Source: Microthrixaceae bacterium (lineage in GTDB: Bacteria; Actinomycetota; Acidimicrobiia; Acidimicrobiales; Microtrichaceae). Taken from it: 61,911 nucleotides of DNA. Below are positions 24,127-32,958 of the stretch, piece by piece. Location of the stretch: the NCBI GenBank assembly GCA_020027475.1, contig JAHRAZ010000126.1, forward strand, positions 1-61,911. The letters run 5' to 3'. The notes under the pieces are model-generated. The model did not search any database. It was given only the letters and a program-made list of their open reading frames with translations, and was not told the origin of the DNA. Every line of letters begins with the position of its first letter. Position 1 is the first letter of the stretch. The position numbers were made by a program, and so were the translations under genes.

Positions 24127-26826
24127 ATGAGCTTTTCACGAGCCGAAACCGATCGGCAGATTACGAGATGGTTCACATCGGTTGAAACAGATCCCCTGGA
24201 CTCCCTCGAGTGGGGAAAACGCGACTGTGTAATGCTTGATTTCCGCACGGACACACCTGTGTTCGAACAGCGCGATGTCGAGTTCCCGGTCAGTTGGTCG
24301 GTGACTGCGGCAAACATTGTCAGCCAGAAGTACTTCCGGGGAACCCTGGGAAGCACCGAGCGCGAATCGTCGTTGCGGCAGGTGATCGGGCGTGTGGTCA
24401 ACGCGATCCGGGAATGGGGCCTGAAGGAGGGACATTTCCCCGATGAAGAGATGGCGATGGTGTTCGCCGATGAACTCGCATTTCTCCTCGTGAATCAACG
24501 CGCGTCTTTCAATTCGCCGGTCTGGTTCAACATCGGCGTACCCGGGGCAACCCAGCAGGCTGCTGCTTGTTTCATCCTCGACGTGGAAGACGACCTCGGA
24601 TCCATTCTCAACTGGTACACCGAGGAAGGCCTGATCTTCAAGGGGGGATCGGGTGCCGGAGTGAACCTCTCCAAGATCCGGTCAGCCAAGGAACGACTCT
24701 CACGTGGCGGAGAACCGTCAGGACCGGTGAGTTTCATGCGCGGTGCCGACGCGTCTGCCGGAACGATCAAGAGCGGTGGAACCACCAGAAGAGCCGCCAA
24801 GATGGTTGTGCTCGACGACGATCATCCCGACGTCGAGGAGTTCATCTGGTGCAAGGCCATCGAGGAACGCAAGGCGCGCGCTCTGCAACGCGCTGGATTC
24901 GACATGTCCCTCGATGGCAAGGACATTCACTCTGTCCAGTATCAAAATGCCAACAACTCCGTGCGCCTCAGCGATGGGTTCATGCAGGCCGCTGTTGGCG
25001 GCGAGACCTGGGACCTGACGGCCCGAATCGGCGGCGCGGTCATTGAGACCGTGGATGCCAAAGACCTCCTCCGACAGATCGCTGAGGCGGCTTGGGAATG
25101 TGCAGATCCTGGAGTCCAGTTCGACACCACGATCAATCGCTGGAACACCACTCCGAATGAGGGCCGAATCGACGCGAGCAATCCCTGTTCGGAGCACCTG
25201 CGGCTGGCGAACAGTGCCTGCAATCTCGCATCGCTCAACCTTCTGTCTTTCCTGGACCAGGACGGGAACTTCGACGTCGAAGGGTTCGTGCACGCGGCCC
25301 GCGTCCTGGTGACCGCCCAGGACATCCTCGTTGGTTCCTCCGACTATCCCACCCAGGAGATCGCTACCCAGTCCGAACGCGCACGAGACATCGGCCTCGG
25401 TTACACGAACCTCGGCGCCTCACTGATGGCCCTGGGTCTTCCTTACGATTCCGAAGACGGTCGGGTGTGGGCGGCGACTGTCACCGGGATTCTGACCGGA
25501 GCGGCGGCGGTGCGCAGCACGGAACTGGCCGAGGATCTCGAACCGGCACCTTTGTATTCGGCCAACGCCGAGCCGTGGCAGGCCGTCTACGACATGCATC
25601 TCGAGGCGGCAAGATCGGTATCTGCCGTGCGTGCCCAGACCGATCTGAATCAGTGGTTGGTGGATCTGTGGCAGCGGGCCTCGGATCGTTTGAAGCGCCA
25701 TGGCGCCCGCAACGCGGAACTCACCGTGGCAGCTCCCACAGGCACAATCAGCTTCATGATGGATGCCGACACCACGGGTATAGAGCCTGAACTGGCTCTG
25801 GTGAAGCACAAGAAGCTGGTGGGTGGCGGCACCATAGAGTCCGTCAACCAGACGGTTGCGAGGGCCCTGCAGGCGTTGGGCTACACCGAGTACACGGTTG
25901 GCGCCATCACCGAGTATCTACGCGAGAACCACACGATGTCGGGAGCTCCTGGTCTGGAACCGGCCCATCTCGCGGTATTCGCCTGTGCGATGGGTGGGAC
26001 CGTCGAAGATGGCACGCTCATCTCCTATGGAGGGCACCTGCGGATGATGGCTGCGCTCCAACCGTTCTTCTCTGGTGCGATGTCGAAGACGGTCAACCTG
26101 CCGGAGTCCACGAGTATCGACGAAGTCGAACTCTTGTTGATCGATTCCTGGCAAAAAGGCATCAAGTGTGTGGCCCTCTATCGGGACAACTGCAAGGTAT
26201 CGCAGCCCCTCAGTGTGGGGACTTCGAACTCAGCTGACATGGTGGACTCCGTGGACTCAGTGGCCGCCGAATCCCGACGCCCGACTCGGGAGCGCCTTCC
26301 CAGATCAAGACCTTCGCGCACCTTCGAATTCCGGGTGGCGGACTGCAAGGGTTTCGTGACCGTGGGCGAATACGAAGACGGCCGACCCGGAGAGTTGTTT
26401 CTCCGGGTTTCCAAGCAGGGTTCAACCCTGTCGGGAATCATGGATGCCTTTGCCATTTCGGTCAGCCACGGCCTTCAGTACGGCGTTCCCCTGGAGGCCT
26501 TCGTCGAGGCACTGGTGGGAATGCGGTTCGAACCGGCAGGCATGACCGATGACCCGGAGGTCCGTATCGCGAACAGCCTCATTGACTATCTGTTTCGCAG
26601 GCTGGCCATCGAATACTTGCCGCTGGAGGTACGTCAGGACCTCGGGGTTCTGGGTGTTTCAGAGCGCACTCAGCAGACTCTTCCCGGTATCGAGGAAGCA
26701 ACGGTGTCTGAATCGAAACGACCCGTTTCGGATGCTCCCCTGTGCATGAGCTGTGGAGTTGTCATGAGCCGCGCCGGATCATGTTTCGTTTGCCAGGAAT
26801 GTGGAAGCACCAGCGGCTGTTCTTGA
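24127..26826 (+). CDS. nrdJ: Adenosylcobalamin-dependent (class II) ribonucleotide reductase
   Basis: An 899-residue enzyme making deoxyribonucleotides without oxygen or a second radical subunit. Seen are SPVWFNIG...AAACFIL with the redox cysteine, the substrate/radical loop NPCSEHLRLANSACNLASLN with the catalytic Cys, and AAPTGTISFM near the C-terminal barrel strand. The tail has paired cysteines (CMSCG, CFVCQECG, ending in GCS), which act in redox re-reduction or zinc binding. After the barrel there is a linker rich in Ser/Arg and a further ~150-residue domain (FRVADCKGFVTVGEYEDGRPGE). ATG 24127 is chosen because of its ribosome site. No nrdR is next to it. Confidence 0.95.
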   Translation: MSFSRAETDRQITRWFTSVETDPLDSLEWGKRDCVMLDFRTDTPVFEQRDVEFPVSWSVTAANIVSQKYFRGTLGSTERESSLRQVIGRVVNAIREWGLKEGHFPDEEMAMVFADELAFLLVNQRASFNSPVWFNIGVPGATQQAAACFILDVEDDLGSILNWYTEEGLIFKGGSGAGVNLSKIRSAKERLSRGGEPSGPVSFMRGADASAGTIKSGGTTRRAAKMVVLDDDHPDVEEFIWCKAIEERKARALQRAGFDMSLDGKDIHSVQYQNANNSVRLSDGFMQAAVGGETWDLTARIGGAVIETVDAKDLLRQIAEAAWECADPGVQFDTTINRWNTTPNEGRIDASNPCSEHLRLANSACNLASLNLLSFLDQDGNFDVEGFVHAARVLVTAQDILVGSSDYPTQEIATQSERARDIGLGYTNLGASLMALGLPYDSEDGRVWAATVTGILTGAAAVRSTELAEDLEPAPLYSANAEPWQAVYDMHLEAARSVSAVRAQTDLNQWLVDLWQRASDRLKRHGARNAELTVAAPTGTISFMMDADTTGIEPELALVKHKKLVGGGTIESVNQTVARALQALGYTEYTVGAITEYLRENHTMSGAPGLEPAHLAVFACAMGGTVEDGTLISYGGHLRMMAALQPFFSGAMSKTVNLPESTSIDEVELLLIDSWQKGIKCVALYRDNCKVSQPLSVGTSNSADMVDSVDSVAAESRRPTRERLPRSRPSRTFEFRVADCKGFVTVGEYEDGRPGELFLRVSKQGSTLSGIMDAFAISVSHGLQYGVPLEAFVEALVGMRFEPAGMTDDPEVRIANSLIDYLFRRLAIEYLPLEVRQDLGVLGVSERTQQTLPGIEEATVSESKRPVSDAPLCMSCGVVMSRAGSCFVCQECGSTSGCS

Positions 26827-26914
26827 GTGTCCCGATCTGCTATCTTGGGACATCCTCTTTGGGGCCGGACGGCACCTTGGGAGAGGGCAGAAGCGATTAG
26901 GTGAGGGACCCTTA

Positions 26915-27394
26915 GTGACCTATGACGTAGGCGACCGTGTCGTGTATCCACATCATGGTGCAGCAATCATCGTGCGCCGTGAGAAGCGCGAAATCGATGG
27001 CGAGAAGAACGAGTATCTGGTGTTGGAGATGGCACAGGGCGAGTTGACCCTTTCCGTGCCTGTGGACAACGCCGACGAGGTCGGAATGCGACCGCCAATT
27101 GGAAAGGATGAGGTCGAGGATCTCTTCGAACTCCTGGCCAAGCGTGACATTCGCGAACCTTCCAACTGGAGTCGTCGCTTCAAGAACCATCAGGAAAAGC
27201 TCAAGTCCGGAGACGTCTATCAGGTGGCTGAGGTAGTCCGGAACCTCTCTCTGAGAGATCAGGCAAAGGGCCTTTCGGCAGGCGAAAAGACCATGTTCGT
27301 CAAGGCACGCGGAGTGCTTGTTTCCGAGCTGAGCTTTGCCTTGGACGTATCCGAGGACGACGCGCTCAACGAGGTCGAAGCACGGCTTGTCTGA
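26915..27394 (+). CDS. carD: CarD family transcription regulator
   Basis: An RNA polymerase-binding factor that stabilises open complexes at rRNA and other promoters. The 159-residue form has the N-terminal RNAP-interaction domain starting MTYDVGDRVVYPHHGAA and the C-terminal helical DNA-binding domain with the minor-groove Trp in EPSNWSRRF. GTG 26915 is right by homology and has GAGGG seven bases upstream; longer readings run through the end of nrdJ. A TATCTT element (26841-26846) may be its -10. No clear terminator separates it from nrdJ. Confidence 0.93.
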   Translation: MTYDVGDRVVYPHHGAAIIVRREKREIDGEKNEYLVLEMAQGELTLSVPVDNADEVGMRPPIGKDEVEDLFELLAKRDIREPSNWSRRFKNHQEKLKSGDVYQVAEVVRNLSLRDQAKGLSAGEKTMFVKARGVLVSELSFALDVSEDDALNEVEARLV

Positions 27395-27443
27395 GGGACT
27401 CACAGTTGGGTTGTTTTGCCGATGTCTCGGCCAGAAGTGACCC

Positions 27444-28223
27444 ATGTATCCTCGAGCGGTGCGTTTGAATCATCTGAGGCTTGTCCTCGTGGCCTCTTTG
27501 GCCGCGAGCGCTGTGCTTCTTGGCGCCTGCGTCCCCTCGGAATCCGGATCTGCGTCTGAAGCCGGATCTGGATCCGGTGATGACGTGTTGCCGCCTCCCC
27601 CCAAGTTTCCCGAAACTGGTCAGGTGCCGGAGGATCTTCTGATCGCCGGATTGGTGTATGACTTCACGACCACTCCCACCGATCTGAATCTGTGGGTGCC
27701 GCCCACCGAAGAAGCTGAGTGTGCAGCCGCCAAGATCGTCGCCGACCTCGGCGCGCCCACCCTCTCCGAGCTCGGTTACCTGCCTGGCACGAGCGGCGCA
27801 TCATTGAACGACATCGATCTGACTGTGGCGGAAACCATTAGGGTCGGGACCCTGTTCCAGAGTTGCGTGGACATGACACAGGCCACGGCGGCGCTGTTCA
27901 TGGGAAGCGGCAACATGACTTCGAATCAGGCATTGTGCATGGCTGAAGGCCTTGCCGAGCAAGGTCTTGCCGGCAGTTTCGTGGACGCCTGGACCTTCGG
28001 GACCGAAGTCGATCCCTTCAACAACGATGCTGAGATGGCGACCGCCATGCTCGCGTATGCCAATGTATGCCTGCCAGACACGGCGTTCACCTGGTACGGC
28101 GTGGATCTGCCCGGAGACGAGGAGATCCAGGGCGTCGAGGGTGACGATACCGGGGAAGCAGGCGAGGACCTACCGGGTTCTGCCGGAAGATCGCAAGCAT
28201 CCGAATCAGAGGCCGACGAGTAG
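27444..28223 (+). CDS. Lipoprotein of unknown function
   Basis: A 259-residue secreted lipoprotein. The signal peptide has a basic start, a hydrophobic core and lipobox LLGAC, giving an acylated Cys at about residue 29, followed by a Ser/Gly-rich spacer. The mature part is mainly helical and contains cysteines in ECAAAKIV, FQSCVDM, ALCMAEG and NVCLPDT, perhaps two disulfides. The C-terminus is acidic and disordered. It is not recognised as a known family. It sits right before lgt, the enzyme that would lipidate it, 9 bases apart, suggesting co-transcription. Confidence 0.8.
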   Translation: MYPRAVRLNHLRLVLVASLAASAVLLGACVPSESGSASEAGSGSGDDVLPPPPKFPETGQVPEDLLIAGLVYDFTTTPTDLNLWVPPTEEAECAAAKIVADLGAPTLSELGYLPGTSGASLNDIDLTVAETIRVGTLFQSCVDMTQATAALFMGSGNMTSNQALCMAEGLAEQGLAGSFVDAWTFGTEVDPFNNDAEMATAMLAYANVCLPDTAFTWYGVDLPGDEEIQGVEGDDTGEAGEDLPGSAGRSQASESEADE

Positions 28224-28232
28224 ATCTGACCT

Positions 28233-29300
28233 GTGGGTCGGGTTCGGCCTGCCAAGCACGGGGAGACCTCGTTGAACCTGAATCAGCACGACGTGTTGGG
28301 ACTCATTCCCGCACCGCCGTTCGACTCCCTTGAACTCGGGCCGCTGAACTTCCGCCTCTACGGACTTTGCATCGCCCTCGGGGTGCTTGCAGGCGTTGCC
28401 ATTGGCCAGAAACGATGGCGCCGCTGGGGCGGTGATCCTGAAGATGTCATTGCCGTCGCAATCTGGGCCGTCCCTGCCGGACTGATCGGCGCCCGGCTGT
28501 ATCACGTGATCACCGATTGGGGTGACAAATACGACGAAGGTCGCTGGGTGGAAGCCTTCAAGATCTGGCAGGGGGGTCTGGGTATTCCCGGTGGAGTGCT
28601 GATCGGTGCGATTGTCGGGATCCTTGTTGCGAGGAGGCTGGTGCCAAAACCCCTTCTGATGGCTGACGCGATTGTCGTCGGTCTCCCCGTCGCCCAGGCG
28701 ATCGGCAGGTTCGGTAACTACTTCAATCAGGAGTTGTACGGCGGTCCGACTGACCTGCCCTGGGGGCTCGAGGTTGATCTGGCGTATCGGCCGGTGGAGT
28801 ACATCGCCACCGCAGCCTTCCATCCGACGTTTCTCTACGAGGGTTTGTGGAACCTCGTTCTGGCAGGACTGATCGTGTGGGGTTCGAGCCGGATGGTGTT
28901 CAAGCCCGGACGATGGTTCGCGGTGTACGTGATGGGTTACGGACTCGGGCGATTGTGGGTCGAATCCATACGAATTGACGAGGCAACCTTGATCGGCGGG
29001 ATCCGGGTGAACATCTGGATGTCCATGGCCATCATCCTCGCCGGTCTGGTGTGGCTGGTCTGGGGTGGCGGCCCGCTCGACAAGGAGTCCACGGCCGAGT
29101 TGAAGGCGGGATCAACCTTCCCCGAGATCTTCGGTGACCAAACCGTTCACTTCGCGCTCGCCGCTGGAGCGGGCGAGGAGGCCGCGGACCCGGTCACTGA
29201 AGGCCGGCCAAGCCCTGACAGCCCAGTCGCCGAAATCCCGGCCGGTGACGACGACACAGAAGAACCCGCCAACGGGATCGATCCAGAGGAAACTGCCTGA
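28233..29300 (+). CDS. lgt: Prolipoprotein diacylglyceryl transferase
   Basis: Transfers diacylglyceryl from phosphatidylglycerol to lipobox cysteines. Seven-helix core with RLYGLCIALGVLAGV, the H/W-QGGLGIPGGVLIG loop, and the Lgt signature GRFGNYFNQELYGGPT, ending near residue 280. GTG 28233 gives 355 residues; TTG at 28272 (GGGGAG upstream) is an alternative start nearer the family length. The last ~75 residues are a Glu/Pro/Gly-rich tail with no family counterpart. Its 189 bases lie antisense to the end of the convergent serine-hydrolase gene, so the tail probably arose by reading into that gene. Confidence 0.92.
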   Translation: MGRVRPAKHGETSLNLNQHDVLGLIPAPPFDSLELGPLNFRLYGLCIALGVLAGVAIGQKRWRRWGGDPEDVIAVAIWAVPAGLIGARLYHVITDWGDKYDEGRWVEAFKIWQGGLGIPGGVLIGAIVGILVARRLVPKPLLMADAIVVGLPVAQAIGRFGNYFNQELYGGPTDLPWGLEVDLAYRPVEYIATAAFHPTFLYEGLWNLVLAGLIVWGSSRMVFKPGRWFAVYVMGYGLGRLWVESIRIDEATLIGGIRVNIWMSMAIILAGLVWLVWGGGPLDKESTAELKAGSTFPEIFGDQTVHFALAAGAGEEAADPVTEGRPSPDSPVAEIPAGDDDTEEPANGIDPEETA

Positions 29301-30014
29301 GGCGCCGAAGTGCCCGAAGGTGGCGGGAGGTGCTTCGTTGCCGCTCCAGTGTGGAACCTTCTTGCCTTTGATCTCGGGTCCGAATCCCCAATCACACTCT
29401 GAGTGCCGGCCGAAGCCCGGAAGCACTCCCGGCAATCCGCGAAACTGAACGCTTTCGGCCACCACTGCGGTGCTTCGATGGATCAGTGTGGGCGAACGCA
29501 GCTCTTCGGCCAGCAATGCCAGATCGTTGACCGACGAAACCAAACCCGAGGCGGGCGACCCGACGAGCACGGAGCTGTCCATACCGAGCGGCGCCAGAAC
29601 TGCTTCGTGTTGGTACTCGGCGAAGGAGAATCCCGTGGCCACCTCGACATGTGATGCCAAGCAAACGTATCCGGTGTTGGAGTAGATCCGCCGGGTTCCC
29701 GCGGGAGCCAGCACGCGGTCGCTGTCGAAATCCAGACCGCTGCTGTGTGCGAGCAGGTGGGCCACTGTGGCTCCGGGAGGCCCCGCCGGGTCATCCAGGC
29801 GGATTGCTCCTTCTTCGGTGGCGATGAGCACCGCCCACGCGGTTACGAGCTTCGTCAGCGAAGCCACAGGTGACACCCGGGTGATGTCGCCATGGGTGGT
29901 GAGTTGGCTGGGTCCCGGGCTCACCGCCACGGCTGCTCCGGAATCCCACGAGTCGACTTCGCTCAGCACCGGGGATTCTTCGCCGTGACCGCTTGCCGGT
30001 AGCCTGTCGCTCAT
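29112..30014 (-). CDS. Serine-hydrolase, beta-lactamase/penicillin-binding fold
   Basis: About 300 residues of the class C beta-lactamase-like family. Active-site motifs are present: S-x-x-K in SPVASLTKLVTAW, Y-x-N in RRIYSNTGYV, and an HFGASGS segment in place of the KTG strand. No signal peptide is evident from the chosen ATG at 30014, so it may be cytoplasmic, unlike most family members. Candidate functions are esterase, D-aminopeptidase or transesterase; a true beta-lactamase is unlikely. Its 3' end overlaps the lgt tail antisense by 189 bases, which here encode conserved family residues (SFLWIDPVGGFFCVVVTG). It is divergent from the helicase gene by 30 bases. Confidence 0.82.
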   Translation of the reverse strand: MSDRLPASGHGEESPVLSEVDSWDSGAAVAVSPGPSQLTTHGDITRVSPVASLTKLVTAWAVLIATEEGAIRLDDPAGPPGATVAHLLAHSSGLDFDSDRVLAPAGTRRIYSNTGYVCLASHVEVATGFSFAEYQHEAVLAPLGMDSSVLVGSPASGLVSSVNDLALLAEELRSPTLIHRSTAVVAESVQFRGLPGVLPGFGRHSECDWGFGPEIKGKKVPHWSGNEAPPATFGHFGASGSFLWIDPVGGFFCVVVTGRDFGDWAVRAWPAFSDRVRGLLARSSGEREVNGLVTEDLGEG

Positions 30015-30044
30015 CGTGAAATCACTCTCCAGGAGCACAATCCA

Positions 30045-31196
30045 ATGAGCGCCACATTTGAATCCCTGGGGCTCGACGAGGAGGTTGTGCACGTACTTGC
30101 GGAGCGGGGCATAACCGCTTCATTCGCGATCCAGGAAGTCAGCATTCCCGACATTCTTGCCGGGAAGGACGTGTGTGGGAAGGCAAGGACCGGATCTGGC
30201 AAAACCCTGGCTTTCGGGCTGCCGCTCCTGCAGTTGCTCCCCAGGGCAAAACCCGGCCGCCCCACCGGCATTGCGTTGGTTCCCACCCGCGAGTTGGCGA
30301 CACAGGTGAGGGATGAACTCACACCCGCGGCGCATGCCAAGGGCATTCGGATTGCGGCGATCTATGGCGGTGACAAGATCGAGAAACAGATCAAACACCT
30401 CAAGGACGGGGTTGATTTCGCCGTATGCACTCCGGGTCGTGCGATTGACCTGATTGATCGTGGCGACCTCTCGGTTGCCGACGTCTCCCACGTGGTCATC
30501 GACGAGGCAGATCGCATGGCGGACATGGGCTTCATGCCTCAGGTCGAATGGATACTGCGCAACGTCGAAGGCAGGCATCAGACCCTGCTTTTCTCAGCAA
30601 CACTCGATGGAGTGGTCGACGGCCTGATACGTCGGTACCAACACGACCCTGTGCGTCACGAGGTTGAATCCAAGGGTCCGTCGATGGAGAACATGACCCA
30701 CATCTTCCTGCACGTGCACGAGATGGATAAGTCGAAGGTTGTCGCATCCATCATCTCCGGCGTGGACCGCACGATGATCTTCACCGCCACCAAACATGGA
30801 GCGGATCGACTGGCCCACAAACTCGAAGACCAAGGTGTGCAAGCCCGGGCCATCCACGGTGACCTTCGGCAGAACCTGCGGGAGCGTTCGCTCAGTGACT
30901 TCATGAGAGGCAAAGTTGCTGCGTTGGTGGCCACCGATGTGGCAGCACGCGGCATCCACGTGGATGAGGTCGATGTGGTCGTTCACTACGATCCCCCGTC
31001 TGATCAGAAGAACTACGTCCACCGTTCCGGCCGCACGGCCAGAGCAGGTGAAACGGGAATCGTGGTGACCTTCGTCCTCTGGAACCAGGAACTCGAGGTT
31101 CGTCGCCTTCAGAAGCGACTCAAGCTGGAGCAGCCGATGGTGGAGGTCTTCTCCAACGATCCCCGCCTCGGCGACCTGGAGAAATTCGCCGGCTGA
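30045..31196 (+). CDS. DEAD-box ATP-dependent RNA helicase
   Basis: A minimal 383-residue DEAD-box helicase consisting of the two RecA-like domains only. Motifs: Q motif (FAIQEVSIPDILAGKD), I ARTGSGKT, Ia PTRELATQ, Ib TPGR, II DEAD, III SAT, IV-V with VATDVAARGIHVDEVD, and VI HRSGRTARAG. No C-terminal basic or RNA-recognition extension is present, unlike DeaD or RhlE. ATG 30045 has an AGGAG site. Probable roles are ribosome assembly or mRNA unwinding at low temperature. The gene for a DNA methylase begins 14 bases downstream. Confidence 0.92.
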   Translation: MSATFESLGLDEEVVHVLAERGITASFAIQEVSIPDILAGKDVCGKARTGSGKTLAFGLPLLQLLPRAKPGRPTGIALVPTRELATQVRDELTPAAHAKGIRIAAIYGGDKIEKQIKHLKDGVDFAVCTPGRAIDLIDRGDLSVADVSHVVIDEADRMADMGFMPQVEWILRNVEGRHQTLLFSATLDGVVDGLIRRYQHDPVRHEVESKGPSMENMTHIFLHVHEMDKSKVVASIISGVDRTMIFTATKHGADRLAHKLEDQGVQARAIHGDLRQNLRERSLSDFMRGKVAALVATDVAARGIHVDEVDVVVHYDPPSDQKNYVHRSGRTARAGETGIVVTFVLWNQELEVRRLQKRLKLEQPMVEVFSNDPRLGDLEKFAG

Positions 31197-31210
31197 TCGG
31201 ACACGAGTCG

Positions 31211-32752
31211 GTGACCGAGCACCTGTCCGATCGACGGCGCCGGCGCCTCGGTGCCCACTACACACCCGATTCGCTTGCTCGACACCTGACAGCGTTGGCA
31301 TGGGCTGACCTCGGCCGCTCGCCCCGACTGGTCCTCGATCCAAGTTGTGGTGGGGGAGCATTCCTCATCGCGGCCGCCGAACGATTCCTCGATGACGGGG
31401 TTCCTGCTTCCGAGATCGTGTCCAGTCGACTGGTCGGATTCGAGATCGATGCAAAGTCGGCGCAACGCGCGAGGGAACTGCTGCGGGATTGGGCACGCGC
31501 CCATGGCGGGAGTTCTGAACCGAAGATCTTTGTGCTCGACGCGCTCGGCGATGGCACATCCGGAGTCGTGCCGACACGTCCGGACCTGGTCATCGGCAAC
31601 CCACCTTTTCTGAGTCAGTTGGCGGCAGATACAGCCATGGACCCTGACGCACGCGATGCAGTTGCGCAACGCTTCGGTGTTCGCGCCGCCTACACGGATG
31701 TGTCGGCCCTGCATCTTCTGGCCGGGATCGAACTCGTGGCCGCTGACGGACTGGTTTGCATGGTCCAGCCAGAGTCGGTCCTCGGAGCGCGCGACGCCCA
31801 GCCGGTGAGATCAGCGCTTGTGGATTCAGCTGATCTCGTCGGGCTCTGGGCCAGCGCCGAGTCCCACTTCGACGCCCAGGTGCGCGTCTGTGCACCTTTG
31901 CTGCGCAAACCTGCAGGTGTGTCCCGATCGGTGCGCGTGTATTGGGAGCAAGACTCGTTTTCGGAATTCGCCGAGATCGCCCTGACGGACCCAACCCGGT
32001 GGTCGCCGCTGCTTGCGACCGTTGCGGGTGTTCCGGACATCACCATCATTCCCGGCGACACGATCGGTGACGTGGCCAACGTGACTGCCGGATTCCGCGA
32101 TGAGTTCTACTCGGTGGCCGCGTGCACTCGCCAAGGGAGTGTCACTTCGAAGATGCCGCGGGTGATCACCAGTGGAGGTATCGATCCTTTGCGGTGTTTG
32201 TGGGGTGAACGTCCGGCGAAGATCGCAGGGATCAGGTATTCGCGTCCCGTGCTCGATCTGGAGTCGCTGAAGGCGGAATCGACGCGAGTGGAGGCATGGG
32301 TGCTCCAGAGGCTTGTGCCGAAGGTGGTTGTCGCCTCCCAGACGAAGGTGATCGAGGCGGCGGTGGATCCGCTCGGCGAACTTGTCCCGTTGACCCCGGT
32401 TGTGAGTGTGGAGCCCACTCGCAGCGGGATAACCCCTGCCATGTTGGGCGTGGCCCTCAGTGCCCCGTCGCTCTCGGCGGTGGCCGTTCAGCGCGCCGCA
32501 GGCACCGGGAGAAGCAGTGAGGCCATCAGGGTGAGCGCATCGGCGGTGGCAGGGTTACCCATTCCGGCCGATCTCGACCTCTGGCGGGAAGTGACGAACG
32601 GGTGTTCAGGCTCGATCCGCGATCTTGGGCGGAGACTCGACCAGCTCTTTGCCACGAGGATCGCCTCCAGTTCTCCGGACGGTCAGGAACTGGCGCTGCA
32701 CTGGTGGCTCGACCGTTTGCCCAAACGCCGTGCACCCGAAAGCACTGGGTGA
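31211..32752 (+). CDS. N6-adenine DNA methyltransferase, orphan
   Basis: A 513-residue gamma-type adenine-N6 methylase. Motif X-like GAHYTPDSLA near the start, SAM-binding motif I DPSCGGGAFL (about 44-53), acidic motif II GFEID and catalytic motif IV NPPF in DLVIGNPPFLSQL (about 128-131) are in the N-terminal half. The C-terminal half (from about 280) looks like the target-recognition region of the Eco57I/PglX-like group. No endonuclease, specificity subunit or BREX/Pgl gene is near. It may be a house-keeping methylase or the remains of a restriction system. GTG start. The start lies 14 bases after the helicase. Confidence 0.8.
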   Translation: MTEHLSDRRRRRLGAHYTPDSLARHLTALAWADLGRSPRLVLDPSCGGGAFLIAAAERFLDDGVPASEIVSSRLVGFEIDAKSAQRARELLRDWARAHGGSSEPKIFVLDALGDGTSGVVPTRPDLVIGNPPFLSQLAADTAMDPDARDAVAQRFGVRAAYTDVSALHLLAGIELVAADGLVCMVQPESVLGARDAQPVRSALVDSADLVGLWASAESHFDAQVRVCAPLLRKPAGVSRSVRVYWEQDSFSEFAEIALTDPTRWSPLLATVAGVPDITIIPGDTIGDVANVTAGFRDEFYSVAACTRQGSVTSKMPRVITSGGIDPLRCLWGERPAKIAGIRYSRPVLDLESLKAESTRVEAWVLQRLVPKVVVASQTKVIEAAVDPLGELVPLTPVVSVEPTRSGITPAMLGVALSAPSLSAVAVQRAAGTGRSSEAIRVSASAVAGLPIPADLDLWREVTNGCSGSIRDLGRRLDQLFATRIASSSPDGQELALHWWLDRLPKRRAPESTG

Positions 32753-32794
32753 TTGGCTTCCAGACCCTCCGACTGTTCTACAATCGAACCCAGA

Positions 32795-32910
32795 ACATCA
32801 GGAGTGGCCCTTCGGGGTCCGGCAACCTGGGCGGACACCCAAGGTGCCTACCTTCCAACCATGGGAGAGATGCGGCGGTCGGCAGTGCCGGTCGCAACCA
32901 AGTGTCCGGG
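32795..32910 (+). promoter_or_regulatory. SAM riboswitch, SAM-IV or SAM-I/IV type, before metX
   Basis: The 5' leader of metX folds like the SAM-I/SAM-IV clan. P1 pairs CATC (32796) with GATG (32869); P2 is GGCCC-TTCG-GGGTCC; the conserved core CCGGCAACC follows (32819-32827); P3 is CCTGGG-cggaca-CCCAAGG with the conserved AAGGTGCC; P4 is CTTCC/GGGAG. A further hairpin at 32875-32895, absent from SAM-I, fits the SAM-IV architecture. A -10 box TACAAT at 32779-32784 puts the transcript start just before P1. It presumably blocks translation or transcription of metX when SAM is abundant. Confidence 0.8.
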
Positions 32911-32958
32911 GCCATCGCGGCTCACTCGGGTTGTCGAGCTTCAACGGAAGATCGCGAC

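Noticed and set aside
24259-24272. GTTCGAAC motif in the start of nrdJ
   Set aside because: The half-sites are in the reversed order with no spacer, so it is not a LexA palindrome, and it is coding.
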